Shown piece by piece: positions 55,094 to 63,471 of a stretch of DNA of 64,000 nucleotides; the stretch's first letter is position 1, and the number at the start of each line of letters is the position of its first letter. Origin of the DNA: Alphaproteobacteria bacterium. GTDB lineage: Bacteria; Pseudomonadota; Alphaproteobacteria; Micavibrionales; Micavibrionaceae. The position numbers and the translations under genes were made by a program. The notes beneath the pieces were generated by a model, which saw only the letters and a program-made list of their open reading frames with translations, did no database searches and was not told the origin of the DNA. The stretch is taken from assembly GCA_016125135.1 (NCBI GenBank), contig WGMJ01000018.1, forward strand, positions 1-64,000, given 5' to 3'.

Positions 55094-56572
55094 ATGACCA
55101 AACTAACTGATTTGAACATTGTTGAAGCTGTAGCTGCGCGGAAGAAAAACGAATTCTCATGCGTTGACATGGTAAAAGAATATATCGCAGCGATGGATAA
55201 ATTCCGTGGCCTGAATTGTTACATCACCGAAACGCCTGATCTTGCCATTAAGCAAGCCGAGGAAAGCGATAAAAAATATGCCGCTGGTACAGCAGGCGCG
55301 CTGGAAGGTATGCCACTCGCGCAAAAAGATATGTTTTGTACCAAAGGCGTACGCACAACGGCTGCAAGTAATATTCTCAATAATTTTATCCCGACATATG
55401 AGTCCACAGTTTCTGACCAGATGAACAAGCAAGGCGCTGTACTCCTTGGTAAAACAAACCAAGACGAATTCGCGATGGGTGCGTCGAACACAACAAGCTT
55501 CTTCGGCAATGTAATTAACCCGTGGAAAGCAAGCGGCGCACGTTCAAACCAGCAGCTTGTGCCGGGTGGTTCATCAGGCGGCTCTGCTGCTGCTGTTGCT
55601 GCGCATTTGTGTATCGCCGCTACAGGAACAGATACAAACGGTTCATCACGCCAGCCAGCCAGCTTCTGCGGTGTTGTGGGCATGAAGCCAACATACGGCC
55701 GCGCTTCACGCTGGGGCATTGTTGCGTTTGCGTCTTCGCTTGACCAAGCGGGTATTTTCTCGCGCACAGTCACTGACAGTGCATTACTAATGGAACATAT
55801 GTGCGGCTTTGATCCGAAAGACAGCACTTCCGCCAACCTGCCTGTACCGAAATGGTCACAAGAAGTTAGCGGTAGCTTGAAAGGCAAAGTGATTGGCGTT
55901 CCAAAAGAATTCCGTATCGACGGCATGCCGCAAGAGATTGAAGATATCTGGGAAAAGGGCGCGCAGTGGTTGCGTGATGCCGGTGCAGAAGTAGTCGAGA
56001 TCTCCCTCCCCCACGCGAAATACGCGGTACCCGCCTATTACATTATCGCACCTGCTGAAGCGTCATCAAACCTCGCCCGTTATGACGGTGTGCGTTACGG
56101 CCTGCATGTTGATGGCAAGGATTTGAACGAGAGCTATAAAATGTCACGCGCGCAAGGGTTCGGTGCCGAGCCAACACGCCGTATTATGATTGGCACTTAC
56201 GCGCTATCTGCTGGTTACTATGATGCTTACTATTTAAAAGCTCAAAAAGTGCGCCGCAAAGTTGCGAATGACCATGTGGAAGCCTTCAAAAAAGTTGATG
56301 CCATCCTTACACCAACTGCGCCTTCATCTGCTTTTGCGATTGGCGAGAAATCGGATGACCCTGTGCAAATGTATCTATGCGATATCTTCACAAGCCCTGC
56401 GTCATTGGCAGGGTTGCCGGGCATTTCCATTCCCGTCGGGCTGGATAAAGAGAATTTGCCACTTGGCCTTCAGGTGATTGGCAAGCCATGGGATGAAACA
56501 ACAATGTTTCAAGTTGCTTGGGCGCTGGAGCAAGCCGCAAATTTCAAAGCACTTCCACAGGAGGTCGCATGA
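55094..56572 (+). CDS. gatA: Aspartyl/glutamyl-tRNA amidotransferase subunit A
   Basis: Amidase-signature glutaminase subunit, 492 residues. The Ser-cisSer-Lys triad is visible: Lys in [10 protein letters not shown], and the two serines in [42 protein letters not shown] follows. It supplies ammonia to GatB through a tunnel. The stop overlaps the gatB start as ATGA. Confidence 0.96.
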   Translation: MTKLTDLNIVEAVAARKKNEFSCVDMVKEYIAAMDKFRGLNCYITETPDLAIKQAEESDKKYAAGTAGALEGMPLAQKDMFCTKGVRTTAASNILNNFIPTYESTVSDQMNKQGAVLLGKTNQDEFAMGASNTTSFFGNVINPWKASGARSNQQLVPGGSSGGSAAAVAAHLCIAATGTDTNGSSRQPASFCGVVGMKPTYGRASRWGIVAFASSLDQAGIFSRTVTDSALLMEHMCGFDPKDSTSANLPVPKWSQEVSGSLKGKVIGVPKEFRIDGMPQEIEDIWEKGAQWLRDAGAEVVEISLPHAKYAVPAYYIIAPAEASSNLARYDGVRYGLHVDGKDLNESYKMSRAQGFGAEPTRRIMIGTYALSAGYYDAYYLKAQKVRRKVANDHVEAFKKVDAILTPTAPSSAFAIGEKSDDPVQMYLCDIFTSPASLAGLPGISIPVGLDKENLPLGLQVIGKPWDETTMFQVAWALEQAANFKALPQEVA

Positions 56573-58026
56573 GCTACATATTGCAAGGACAAACAGGTGA
56601 CTGGGAAGTGGTGATGGGCCTTGAGGTTCACGCACAGATCACGGCTGATTCAAAACTATTCTCGGGCGCAGCGACTGACTTTGGTGCCGAGCCAAACTCG
56701 CAAGTCAGCCTGGTTGATGCCGGCTTCCCCGGTATGTTGCCAGTGCTGAATAAAGTGTGCGTTGAAAAAGCCGTTAAAACAGGCTTGGGCTTGAAGGCCG
56801 AGATCAACCCCGTTTCTGTTTTCGAACGTAAAAACTATTTCTACCCTGATTTGCCAACAGGCTACCAGATTTCACAATATCTGCACCCGATTGTTGGTAA
56901 GGGCGTCATTGAAATTGACCTTGCAGATGGCAGCACACGCCAAATCGGCATTACGCGTCTGCACCTCGAGCAAGATGCGGGTAAATCCATCCACGACCAG
57001 CACCCGACAAAATCTTACGTTGATTTAAACCGTGCCGGCTGTGCGCTGATGGAAATTGTGTCCGAGCCTGATTTACGCTCGCCCGAGGAAGCCGCTGCTT
57101 ACCTCAACAAGCTCCGCATGATTTTGCGCTATCTTGAAACATGTGACGGCAACATGGAAGAAGGCTCGATGCGCGCTGACGTAAACTTGTCAGTCCGTAA
57201 AGTGGGCGTGAAGGAATACGGCACACGCTGCGAGATTAAAAACGTAAACTCTATTAAAGCCGTTACAATGGCGATTGAATATGAAGCACGCCGCCAGATT
57301 GAAGTAATTGAAGGTGGCGGAAAAATTAATCAGGAAACACGCCTGTGGGACCCTGTTAAAGGCGAAACACGCTCAATGCGCTCGAAAGAAGATGCGCATG
57401 ACTACCGCTATTTCCCTGACCCTGATTTGTTGCCACTTAAGCTTGAAACAAAGTGGATTGAAGAAATCAAGCAAACATTGCCTGAACTGCCTGATGAAAA
57501 GAAAAACCGCTTCAAAGGCGAGTATGGCCTGCCGACTTACGATGCAGGTGTACTTGTCGCCGAGAAAATCCGCGCGGATTACTTTGAAGAAGTCGCGAAA
57601 GGCGCTGATGCAAAACTGGCTGCCAATTGGGTTATCAACGAGCTTTTAGGCGCGTTGAACAAAGACGGCAAAACGCTGGAAGAAACACCGGTAAAAGCCG
57701 TGCAGCTTCGAGGCCTTATTGCGCTCATTAGCGACAACACAATTTCAGGCAAAATTGCAAAGGATGTTTTTGCTGAAATGTTTGTGAGTGGCAAAGAAGC
57801 CGCCGCTATTGTGGAAGAAAAAGGCCTGAAGCAGGTGACTGACACAGGCGCGATCGAGAAGATCATCGACGAAGTGATTGCCGAAAACCCTGACAATGTT
57901 GCCGAATATCGCTCGGGCAAAGACAAGCTGTTCGGTTTCTTCGTGGGCCAGGTCATGAAGAAAATGCAGGGCAAAGGTAACCCCGCCGCTATTAACGATA
58001 TTCTGAAGAAGAAATTGTCCTCTTAA
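56569..58026 (+). CDS. gatB: Aspartyl/glutamyl-tRNA amidotransferase subunit B
   Basis: Kinase/amidotransferase subunit of GatCAB, 485 residues from the ATG at 56569 ([24 protein letters not shown]). The GLEVHAQ motif, [12 protein letters not shown], and RADVNLSVR are hallmarks. An AGGAGG lies just before the ATG. A longer frame 17 codons upstream runs inside gatA and is not used. The C-terminal helical tail domain ends [10 protein letters not shown]. Confidence 0.96.
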   Translation: MSYILQGQTGDWEVVMGLEVHAQITADSKLFSGAATDFGAEPNSQVSLVDAGFPGMLPVLNKVCVEKAVKTGLGLKAEINPVSVFERKNYFYPDLPTGYQISQYLHPIVGKGVIEIDLADGSTRQIGITRLHLEQDAGKSIHDQHPTKSYVDLNRAGCALMEIVSEPDLRSPEEAAAYLNKLRMILRYLETCDGNMEEGSMRADVNLSVRKVGVKEYGTRCEIKNVNSIKAVTMAIEYEARRQIEVIEGGGKINQETRLWDPVKGETRSMRSKEDAHDYRYFPDPDLLPLKLETKWIEEIKQTLPELPDEKKNRFKGEYGLPTYDAGVLVAEKIRADYFEEVAKGADAKLAANWVINELLGALNKDGKTLEETPVKAVQLRGLIALISDNTISGKIAKDVFAEMFVSGKEAAAIVEEKGLKQVTDTGAIEKIIDEVIAENPDNVAEYRSGKDKLFGFFVGQVMKKMQGKGNPAAINDILKKKLSS

Positions 58027-58064
58027 ACGATATCAATTAATTGATTTTATTGTAGATTTTTGGC

Positions 58065-58093
58065 TTGACATTTTTTTGTATTACGTATATAAA
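58065..58093 (+). promoter_or_regulatory. Strong sigma-70-type promoter for the gene at 58128
   Basis: TTGACA at 58065-58070, a 17-base T-rich spacer, then TATAAA at 58088-58093. It is close to consensus and lies 34 bases before the likely TTG start. Confidence 0.8.
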
Positions 58094-58127
58094 TTATGTC
58101 TAATAAATCATTCGCGCGAGATATAGT

Positions 58128-58745
58128 TTGGAACAATCACTCAGCACACAAGAGCTTCTACGCTCATTTAGCCTAACCCAAGACTGCACAATTGCGGAAT
58201 TAAGAGAAGCATTTCGTAAGAATTTGAAATTGGCCGCACTCATTCAAAAAGCGGATGACCAGACTCTGCGGAAAATCATCGCAGCGTATGAGTGCTTGCG
58301 ACAAAACCATCCTCAAAATGACATTCAATATACCAATGATCCGCTCATTGATACCGCGCTCGAAGTAAATGATATATTTGAGAACATCCATTTCTCAGGC
58401 GAGATTGGCCCACTAAAGAACATCTTCGAAAAAAGAATTGCAAATATTATAAAAGATAAGCTTTTTACAATTGCCAGTTTCTACCCTGAAGCAGCTGAAA
58501 AATTAGCAGAACTAGAATCTCTAATACATCAACCACAATCAACAAAATCTAGAGACGCTACAGCATCACTGGCCGCAGCCGCACTCGCTGCTGCAATACT
58601 TAAACCCCTTGTTGAAAAAGACCTCGTGGAAATAGGCCTGAATAAATTTGAAGAAATCCGTACACAAGGATTTAGCGTTCATATGGCCACTGATAATAGC
58701 AGTCCAGCTGCTGTTAATAATGTTTTGAAGAAAAATCTTTCTTGA
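58128..58745 (+). CDS. J-domain-like protein lacking HPD, paralogue A
   Basis: Protein of 205 residues with a TTG start (no in-frame ATG nearby). Residues about 8-55 follow the J-domain pattern: QELLRSFSLTQDCTIAELREAFRKNLKLA, then a region where HPD should be but reads AALIQKADD, then LRKIIAAYECLRQ. Without HPD it should not stimulate Hsp70 ATPase. HPQNDIQY and LIDTALEVNDIFE form a second conserved block shared with the gene at 59610. The rest is helical with Ala-rich stretches (SLAAAALAAAIL). Role is unknown. Confidence 0.65.
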   Translation: MEQSLSTQELLRSFSLTQDCTIAELREAFRKNLKLAALIQKADDQTLRKIIAAYECLRQNHPQNDIQYTNDPLIDTALEVNDIFENIHFSGEIGPLKNIFEKRIANIIKDKLFTIASFYPEAAEKLAELESLIHQPQSTKSRDATASLAAAALAAAILKPLVEKDLVEIGLNKFEEIRTQGFSVHMATDNSSPAAVNNVLKKNLS

Positions 58746-58822
58746 CAAGATTAACAGCCCCGCCAGAAGAGACAACGTTACTTATACAAAACAACCCAAG
58801 GTCGCATATTAGTGTTGCCGGG

Positions 58823-58844
58823 TACCCGCCTTCGCGGGTATGAC
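58823..58844 (-). repeat. Single REP-like palindrome
   Basis: TACCCGC (58823-58829) pairs with GCGGGTA (58834-58840) around CTTC, then TGAC. Read on the minus strand it is GTCATACCCGCGAAGGCGGG, the same family as the pair at 48358. Confidence 0.7.
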
Positions 58845-58850
58845 ATTGAT

Positions 58851-59498
58851 ATGAAATTAGGAACAGCCCTCCTCGTCATCGAATTTACCCTGCTCTGTGT
58901 CGCGTTGCCCGGCTATATTATTGCCACACGCAGTGCAGCTTATATGTTTTTCTTTTTGTGGCTGGCAACGCTTTATTGCTTCTTTATTTACCGCTACACC
59001 CATTTTGAAAGCTGGCACAAACTCTGGGGCTGGGGCGCGGTGACATGGCAGAATTTGAAACCCATATTGCTGCGCTTTGCCGCTGTATGCGTTTTCCTTG
59101 TTGCCTTCACTTACTTTTATGACCCTGAGCGTTTTTTCTTTCTTGCTAAAGAAAAGCCGGAAATTATCCCGCGTATTTTCCTGCTCTACCCCCTCTTATC
59201 AGCGCTGCCGCAGGAATTTATTTTCTGTACGTTCTTTTTTGCCCGCTATGCAGTGTTTTTCAAAGGCTGGGGCCTGATACTGGCAAGCGCGCTTACCTTT
59301 GCCTATGCCCATGTACTGTTTATCAACCCTATCGCCCCTACTTTTAGCTTCGCGGCCGGTGTTATCTTTGCTCTCACCTATATGAAGCATAAATCCCTTG
59401 CCCTTGTCACAATCGAGCACGGGCTTTACGGCAATGCCCTGTTTTTAACGGGGCTTGGCTGGTATTTCCACGGCGGAGATGTTGAAACTTTAGCATAG
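58851..59498 (+). CDS. CPBP family intramembrane metalloprotease-like protein
   Basis: Membrane protein of 215 residues with about seven hydrophobic segments, started at the ATG at 58851 (MKLGTALLVIEF), because upstream codons would lie in a palindromic repeat. Late motifs follow the CPBP/Abi pattern: QEFIFCTFFFARY (in place of EExxxR), FAYAH, and IEHGLYGN. The first glutamate is Gln here, so activity may be altered. It lies between the two J-like paralogues. Confidence 0.65.
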   Translation: MKLGTALLVIEFTLLCVALPGYIIATRSAAYMFFFLWLATLYCFFIYRYTHFESWHKLWGWGAVTWQNLKPILLRFAAVCVFLVAFTYFYDPERFFFLAKEKPEIIPRIFLLYPLLSALPQEFIFCTFFFARYAVFFKGWGLILASALTFAYAHVLFINPIAPTFSFAAGVIFALTYMKHKSLALVTIEHGLYGNALFLTGLGWYFHGGDVETLA

Positions 59499-59560
59499 AC
59501 CCATTGCCCTTAGATTTTCTAACCTATTGATTCATTTCAATAGTTTTGGTCGACCCATGC

Positions 59561-59589
59561 TTGACATTGGTCTCTTATGTCTATACGTT
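59561..59589 (+). promoter_or_regulatory. Possible promoter for the gene at 59610
   Basis: TTGACA at 59561-59566 followed 17 bases later by TACGTT at 59584-59589; a TATACG at 59582 with a 15-base spacer is an alternative. It lies just upstream of the ATG at 59610, like the promoter of the paralogue. Confidence 0.45.
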
Positions 59590-59609
59590 ATGTATGAATC
59601 GGGGCCTCT

Positions 59610-60227
59610 ATGGGACAAGCTTTAACATCAGATTTCTCACAAATTTCAGCAATGCAATTGCTCGATCTTCCCTTTGGCTTCAGTATTAAAGACTTAAGAG
59701 ACGCGTTCCGCAAGCAACTTAATCTTGCCACTTTCAAACAGATCCGGCGTTACAACCCAGAATTAATAATACTCGCATACGAAACACTACGCGATGCACA
59801 TCCTGGCAATGATATCAAATACAAAGGTAATGTACTTATTGATACAGCGCTGCGTATTAATGACTTGCTTGAAAGTGCAGAATTCGAAAACCAACCTGAC
59901 AGTATAAAGAAGATGTACGCAAGAAAAATAACAAACTATATGAACAGTAGACTCTTAAAACTCGGCGAATTTTCGCTAGAAGAAGGCGCTTTCTTGCTGG
60001 GAGATAGAACTGCACACAATACTATAGCGCAGGCTATGGCAAAAATATCCTTAAAGTCCCCTAACCCGGGTATACGACATAGGGCAAAGCTGCAAGCCGC
60101 TCTCAGTTTTGTAAGGTTGAAAGATTCACAAGAAAAAATTGTGCAACAAGGGCTTGCCAAGTTATCAAAATTGAAAGAAGGCGGCTTTCATACGGCCACA
60201 ATTTTGCCATTCCAACGCCCTGCGTGA
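59610..60227 (+). CDS. J-domain-like protein lacking HPD, paralogue B
   Basis: Protein of 205 residues, same length as the paralogue at 58128. AMQLLDLPFGFSIKDLRDAFRKQLNLA, then FKQIRRYNPELIILAYETLRD, keeps the J-domain helices II and III but has no HPD. HPGNDIKY and LIDTALRINDLLE form the shared second block. The C-terminal half differs (helical, then a His/Phe-rich end, LPFQRPA). It is an A+T-leaning gene with its own promoter. Confidence 0.65.
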   Translation: MGQALTSDFSQISAMQLLDLPFGFSIKDLRDAFRKQLNLATFKQIRRYNPELIILAYETLRDAHPGNDIKYKGNVLIDTALRINDLLESAEFENQPDSIKKMYARKITNYMNSRLLKLGEFSLEEGAFLLGDRTAHNTIAQAMAKISLKSPNPGIRHRAKLQAALSFVRLKDSQEKIVQQGLAKLSKLKEGGFHTATILPFQRPA

Positions 60228-60236
60228 CCATGCATC

Positions 60237-60614
60237 ATGGGAGAGAGAATTGGCGTTCACTTCAGGTTTAAAACAGGCACGTTAAGCCTGCGTTCGCTGC
60301 ATCCGCGCACGGGCAGCTTGCAGGCTGACCTTGGCACATGCAAACGCCAATTTCTTAAAGCTGCTGAATTCCGTATGGATACAGCAAAACGCGCAAAATG
60401 GCTGGCAGGCAACGTGCACGCGCGTCAATTTGCGGAAGTTACAGGAATTCCTATTGCTACACGTCCCCGCGGTTGCATCAAAAAGCCTGTTATATTACTG
60501 CCAAAGAAATCTCCGCACTTTTTGATGGACGACAAACCTGTTACAAATGCAGACTATGTTGAAATTATCGGCGACGGGAAAAACAGACAGATATTCGCTT
60601 ATTTCAGGGCATGA
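60237..60614 (+). CDS. Hypothetical basic protein
   Basis: Unrecognised protein of 125 residues, strongly basic (many Arg and Lys, for example GTCKRQFLKAAEFRMDTAKR). No signal or membrane segment. Its last 68 bases overlap the next gene in another frame, an unusually long overlap, so a frameshift fusion was considered, but the N-terminal part does not look like the start of a PLP enzyme. No function can be given. Confidence 0.55.
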   Translation: MGERIGVHFRFKTGTLSLRSLHPRTGSLQADLGTCKRQFLKAAEFRMDTAKRAKWLAGNVHARQFAEVTGIPIATRPRGCIKKPVILLPKKSPHFLMDDKPVTNADYVEIIGDGKNRQIFAYFRA

Positions 60615-61221
60615 AATTAAAGGCGGGCTGAAACAAGCAGCGCTTGAACGCTGGCTCCCTACTCTTAACCAAAACCATTTTGAATATGCAGGCAGTGTAT
60701 ACGGCCTTGGGGGCTTGGCACTGGCGCATGCTTGTAACACGCTGGGTTTTACATCAACCCTGCATATTGCGGAAGGCAAATACAAACCTAAATGGCTTGA
60801 AACTTTGCCTGCGCTAAATTGCAAACTTGTATGGCACGCAGCCAAACCTGTTGAAGATATTCACAAGCAGCTGAGCAAACCGTTGCCGCTTGGTTTTGAT
60901 GATGCAGGCTTTATTAATGCAATGGCAGAAACAATAAAGCAGGATGCCGAAGAAATCTGGTTCCCAATCGTCAGCGGCACAATTGCCAAAGCTGTTATAA
61001 AAGCATCTCCGCGTGCGCAGCTGCACGGTGTGAAGGTGGCAAAGTTTACGCCCGATTTTGAAGGCGTAACATTGTACCAAGCACCCGAGAAATATCACCA
61101 AGTCGCCCTCACACCGCCACCCTACCCTGCCTACCCGTTCAGTGATGCTAAAATATGGCAGTTTTTTCAACAGAACGCAGGCGAAAATGCCGTTATCATT
61201 AACACGGGTTTTGCATTATAA
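60547..61221 (+). CDS. Short fold-type II PLP-dependent enzyme-like protein
   Basis: Protein of 224 residues. SGHEIKGGLKQAALERWL gives a candidate cofactor lysine. YGLGGLALAHACNTLGFTSTLHIAEGKYKPKWLE follows the fold-II pattern in which the small domain binds the substrate carboxylate (as in ACC deaminase and cysteine synthase relatives). IVSGTIAKAVIKASPRAQLHGVKV is like the phosphate-binding block. At 224 residues it is about 100 shorter than usual. It may be a minimal enzyme or a truncated one. The overlap with the upstream gene is odd. Confidence 0.5.
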   Translation: MQTMLKLSATGKTDRYSLISGHEIKGGLKQAALERWLPTLNQNHFEYAGSVYGLGGLALAHACNTLGFTSTLHIAEGKYKPKWLETLPALNCKLVWHAAKPVEDIHKQLSKPLPLGFDDAGFINAMAETIKQDAEEIWFPIVSGTIAKAVIKASPRAQLHGVKVAKFTPDFEGVTLYQAPEKYHQVALTPPPYPAYPFSDAKIWQFFQQNAGENAVIINTGFAL

Positions 61222-61239
61222 TTTCCTCAGGAGAAAAAC

Positions 61240-61464
61240 ATGCCACAAAAATACGAATATAAAGTCGTTTTATACCGCGAGCCGCTTTTAGGTTCTATCT
61301 TCCTTGGCGGGTCGAAAGTGGACCCTGAAAAATATTCAAACTTCCTCAACCGCAACGCCGAACAAGGCTGGCGCGTCAAAACAATGGAACGTGAAATCCG
61401 CCGCGAGCTTCTATTCTTCAAACGTGAAGCTTTTATCACCATTCTTGAGCGTGAGGTCGCATGA
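61240..61464 (+). CDS. DUF4177-like small protein
   Basis: Protein of 74 residues: MPQKYEYKVVLYREP near the start, then LNRNAEQGWRVKTMERE and FKREAFITILEREV. The YEYKVV, NAEQGWRV and FITILER segments match the DUF4177 pattern (small alpha-beta domain, function unknown). CTCAGGAG precedes the ATG. It overlaps the next gene as ATGA, so the pair is coupled. Confidence 0.75.
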   Translation: MPQKYEYKVVLYREPLLGSIFLGGSKVDPEKYSNFLNRNAEQGWRVKTMEREIRRELLFFKREAFITILEREVA

Positions 61465-61883
61465 GCGAAATAATGCAAGACCGTAAATTCCGTTTTCTGG
61501 GCCTCGGGCTTATTGGCATCGGTGCGCTTGTTGTTGTGTCATTACTTCTGTTCATGTGGACAGATACCATCGGCGGTAGCTTGCTGTGGGATATTCTACT
61601 CACAGCGGCCGTGCTGGGGGGCTACCTCGGCTTTCTGGTGATGGTGAAGTTCGACGCGCCGGGAACGCGCTACCCTATCGGCCTTAAAATCCTCGCCGTT
61701 TTTGCAACCCTCCTGACCCTCACCCTCCTCGCCGAGATCTGGACGGACGCATTCACCGTAACCACATTCAGTAAAATGGTCTTTTCCCAACTCCTTGTTA
61801 TCGGGCTTATCGCGCTGATAATCGTAATAAAAGAGGATGTTTTGCAGGCCAAACGCATGCGGGACGAGAATTACCTCGACTAA
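61461..61883 (+). CDS. Hypothetical four-helix membrane protein
   Basis: Unrecognised protein of 140 residues with four hydrophobic segments (about 12-32, 40-60, 74-94, 104-122) and a charged C-terminus (KEDVLQAKRMRDENYLD). It is translationally coupled to the DUF4177-like gene. No function can be given. Confidence 0.65.
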   Translation: MSEIMQDRKFRFLGLGLIGIGALVVVSLLLFMWTDTIGGSLLWDILLTAAVLGGYLGFLVMVKFDAPGTRYPIGLKILAVFATLLTLTLLAEIWTDAFTVTTFSKMVFSQLLVIGLIALIIVIKEDVLQAKRMRDENYLD

Positions 61884-61935
61884 TTTATTGACCTAACCCG
61901 TTAATATGTTTATCAATTTGGATCTATAGAGATAG

Positions 61936-61966
61936 GGCCGAGTGGCTGCCCGCCTGCGCAGCAGGC
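61936..61966 (+). repeat. Partial tRNA-Ser(GCU) 5' copy followed by a hairpin
   Basis: Bases 61936-61948 (GGCCGAGTGGCTG) repeat bases 62016-62028 of the downstream tRNA exactly, 80 bases upstream. They are followed by CCC and a perfect 6-bp hairpin with a GCA loop (GCCTGC at 61952-61957, GCAGGC at 61961-61966). Compared with the hairpin before tRNA-Ser(UGA) (GTTTGC/GCAAAC), two T-A pairs become C-G pairs, a compensating change. This supports a structured element rather than random decay. Confidence 0.6.
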
Positions 61967-62007
61967 AAAATAAAAACAGCCTTCAGCCTTTCTCAGTATT
62001 TTACGCT

Positions 62008-62099
62008 GGAGACGTGGCCGAGTGGCTGAAGGCGGCGGTTTGCTAAACCGTTATACGGGTAACACTGTATCGGAGGTTCGAATCCTCTCGTCTCCGCCA
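62008..62099 (+). tRNA. tRNA-Ser(GCU)
   Basis: The acceptor GGAGACG (62008-62014) pairs with CGTCTCC (62089-62095), followed by G and encoded CCA. The anticodon stem 62035-62039 with 62047-62051 closes a loop with GCT at 62042-62044. A long variable arm follows (ATACGGGTAACACTGTAT), then a TTCGAATC T-loop. It reads AGC and AGU. An integrase gene starts 152 bases downstream, so the 3' end is a candidate attachment site. Confidence 0.97.
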
Positions 62100-62139
62100 T
62101 TATTCTTCCTAGAAAATCCAAAGAAGTTCTTATGCACAA

Positions 62140-62167
62140 AAAAGCGTCAATAAACATTGACGCTTTT
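62140..62167 (+). terminator. Terminator after tRNA-Ser(GCU)
   Basis: AAAAGCGTCAAT (62140-62151) pairs perfectly with ATTGACGCTTTT (62156-62167) around AAAC, a 12-bp stem, then ATT. Confidence 0.85.
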
Positions 62168-62250
62168 ATTCCATGCCTGCTAGTGAGGTTCTATAGAAGC
62201 CAGAGAAAGCGTGCGTATAAACGTGCGTATATTTTTTTACTGGAGGAAAT

Positions 62251-63471
62251 ATGACACTTACACATAAACAAATAGAAAGCCTGCAACCTAAAGCGAAGCC
62301 CTATCGCAAAACAGATAGCGGTGGGTTATGTATCGAGGTAAGCCCTACAGGAGGAAAGCTATGGCGGTGGCGTTATAAATTTAATGGTAAATCGCAACTA
62401 GCATCTTTAGGAAAATTCCCTCTAATTTCCTTACAGAAGGCACGAGAACTAAGAGATGAAGTCAAACTCATAAAAGAGAGCGGAAAGCACCCTACCCGCT
62501 TCAAAAAGGCACAGAAGCTAAAACAAGCGACTGAAGGCGGAAACACTTTCAAAGTAATTGCAGAGCGGTGGTTAGAAGAAAAAGGAAAAAGGCTTAACCA
62601 AAAATACCATACACAAACAATCGCCCGTATGCGCCAGCACGTATTTCCAGCCATAGGCAACCTTCCACTTACGGAAATAACAGTTCCTGACATTGTTAAA
62701 GTGGTAGACCGAATAGCGGATCGCGGCACTCTCGAAACTGCTAAGCGTATGGGGCAAATGATTGGACAGGTTTTTCGGTATGCTACCAGGCGTGGCTTGT
62801 GCCTTCATAATCCTGCCGCCGATATGAGAGGTTTAGTTGCAACACCACAAGAAAAACACCACCCTTGCATATCACCAGTAGAAGCACCTGCCTTATTACA
62901 AGCCATAGACAATTATGGCGGTGGTGATTTTAGCAAAGCTGCCATGAAACTAATGGCCTTAACTTTTGTACGCACTCAAGAATTGATTGGTGCAAAATGG
63001 GACGAAATAGATTGGCAGCGACAGGAATGGCATATTCCAGCAAGTCGCATGAAAATGAAACGCCCTCACTGCGTACCATTATCAAAACAAGCGGTGATGA
63101 TCCTAAAGGAAATACAAGAATTAACAGGCGATAAAGAATTTATCTTCTTTAGTGCAGCAAGCAAGTTAAAGCACATGAGTAATGGTTCAATACTTATGGC
63201 TTTACGCCGCATGGGTTATCAGGGGCGCATGACAGGACACGGTTTTAGAACACTTGCTTCTACGATACTAAACGAAAAAGGCTATTCGCGTGACGCTATT
63301 GAAAGACAGTTATCACATGAAGACAGCGATAAAATTCGTAGTGCCTATAACCGCGCCGAATATATGACTGAACGCAAAAAGCTAATGCAGGATTACGCAG
63401 ATATTTTAGACCGCCTCAAAGAGGGAATAGATTTTGACAATGTCATTCAATTTGGTAGGCAAAATGTATAA
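62251..63471 (+). CDS. Tyrosine-type integrase (P4-like, DUF4102 N-terminus)
   Basis: Site-specific recombinase of 406 residues. The N-terminal arm domain is the DUF4102 type (MTLTHKQIESLQPKAKPYRKTDSGGLCIEVSPTGGKLWRW). The catalytic set is Arg in TFVRTQELIGAKW, HGFR in the middle, and the late His in QLSHEDSD with Tyr in SAYNRAEYM. Such integrases insert islands into tRNA 3' ends, and this one sits just after tRNA-Ser(GCU), pointing away from it. GGAGG lies before the ATG. The far end of the element is beyond the window. Confidence 0.95.
   Translation: MTLTHKQIESLQPKAKPYRKTDSGGLCIEVSPTGGKLWRWRYKFNGKSQLASLGKFPLISLQKARELRDEVKLIKESGKHPTRFKKAQKLKQATEGGNTFKVIAERWLEEKGKRLNQKYHTQTIARMRQHVFPAIGNLPLTEITVPDIVKVVDRIADRGTLETAKRMGQMIGQVFRYATRRGLCLHNPAADMRGLVATPQEKHHPCISPVEAPALLQAIDNYGGGDFSKAAMKLMALTFVRTQELIGAKWDEIDWQRQEWHIPASRMKMKRPHCVPLSKQAVMILKEIQELTGDKEFIFFSAASKLKHMSNGSILMALRRMGYQGRMTGHGFRTLASTILNEKGYSRDAIERQLSHEDSDKIRSAYNRAEYMTERKKLMQDYADILDRLKEGIDFDNVIQFGRQNV

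Noticed and set aside
55219-55926. Long antisense reading frame in gatA (235 codons)
   Set aside because: It is opposite to conserved amidase motifs; composition follows from gatA codon use.
60237-61221. A single frameshifted PLP enzyme gene
   Set aside because: The upstream 125-residue part does not resemble the N-terminus of fold-II enzymes, so I kept two genes and listed the overlap as a finding.
61921-62007. A tRNA gene upstream of tRNA-Ser(GCU)
   Set aside because: The copy stops in the D-arm and is followed by a hairpin and A-rich sequence; no complete cloverleaf.
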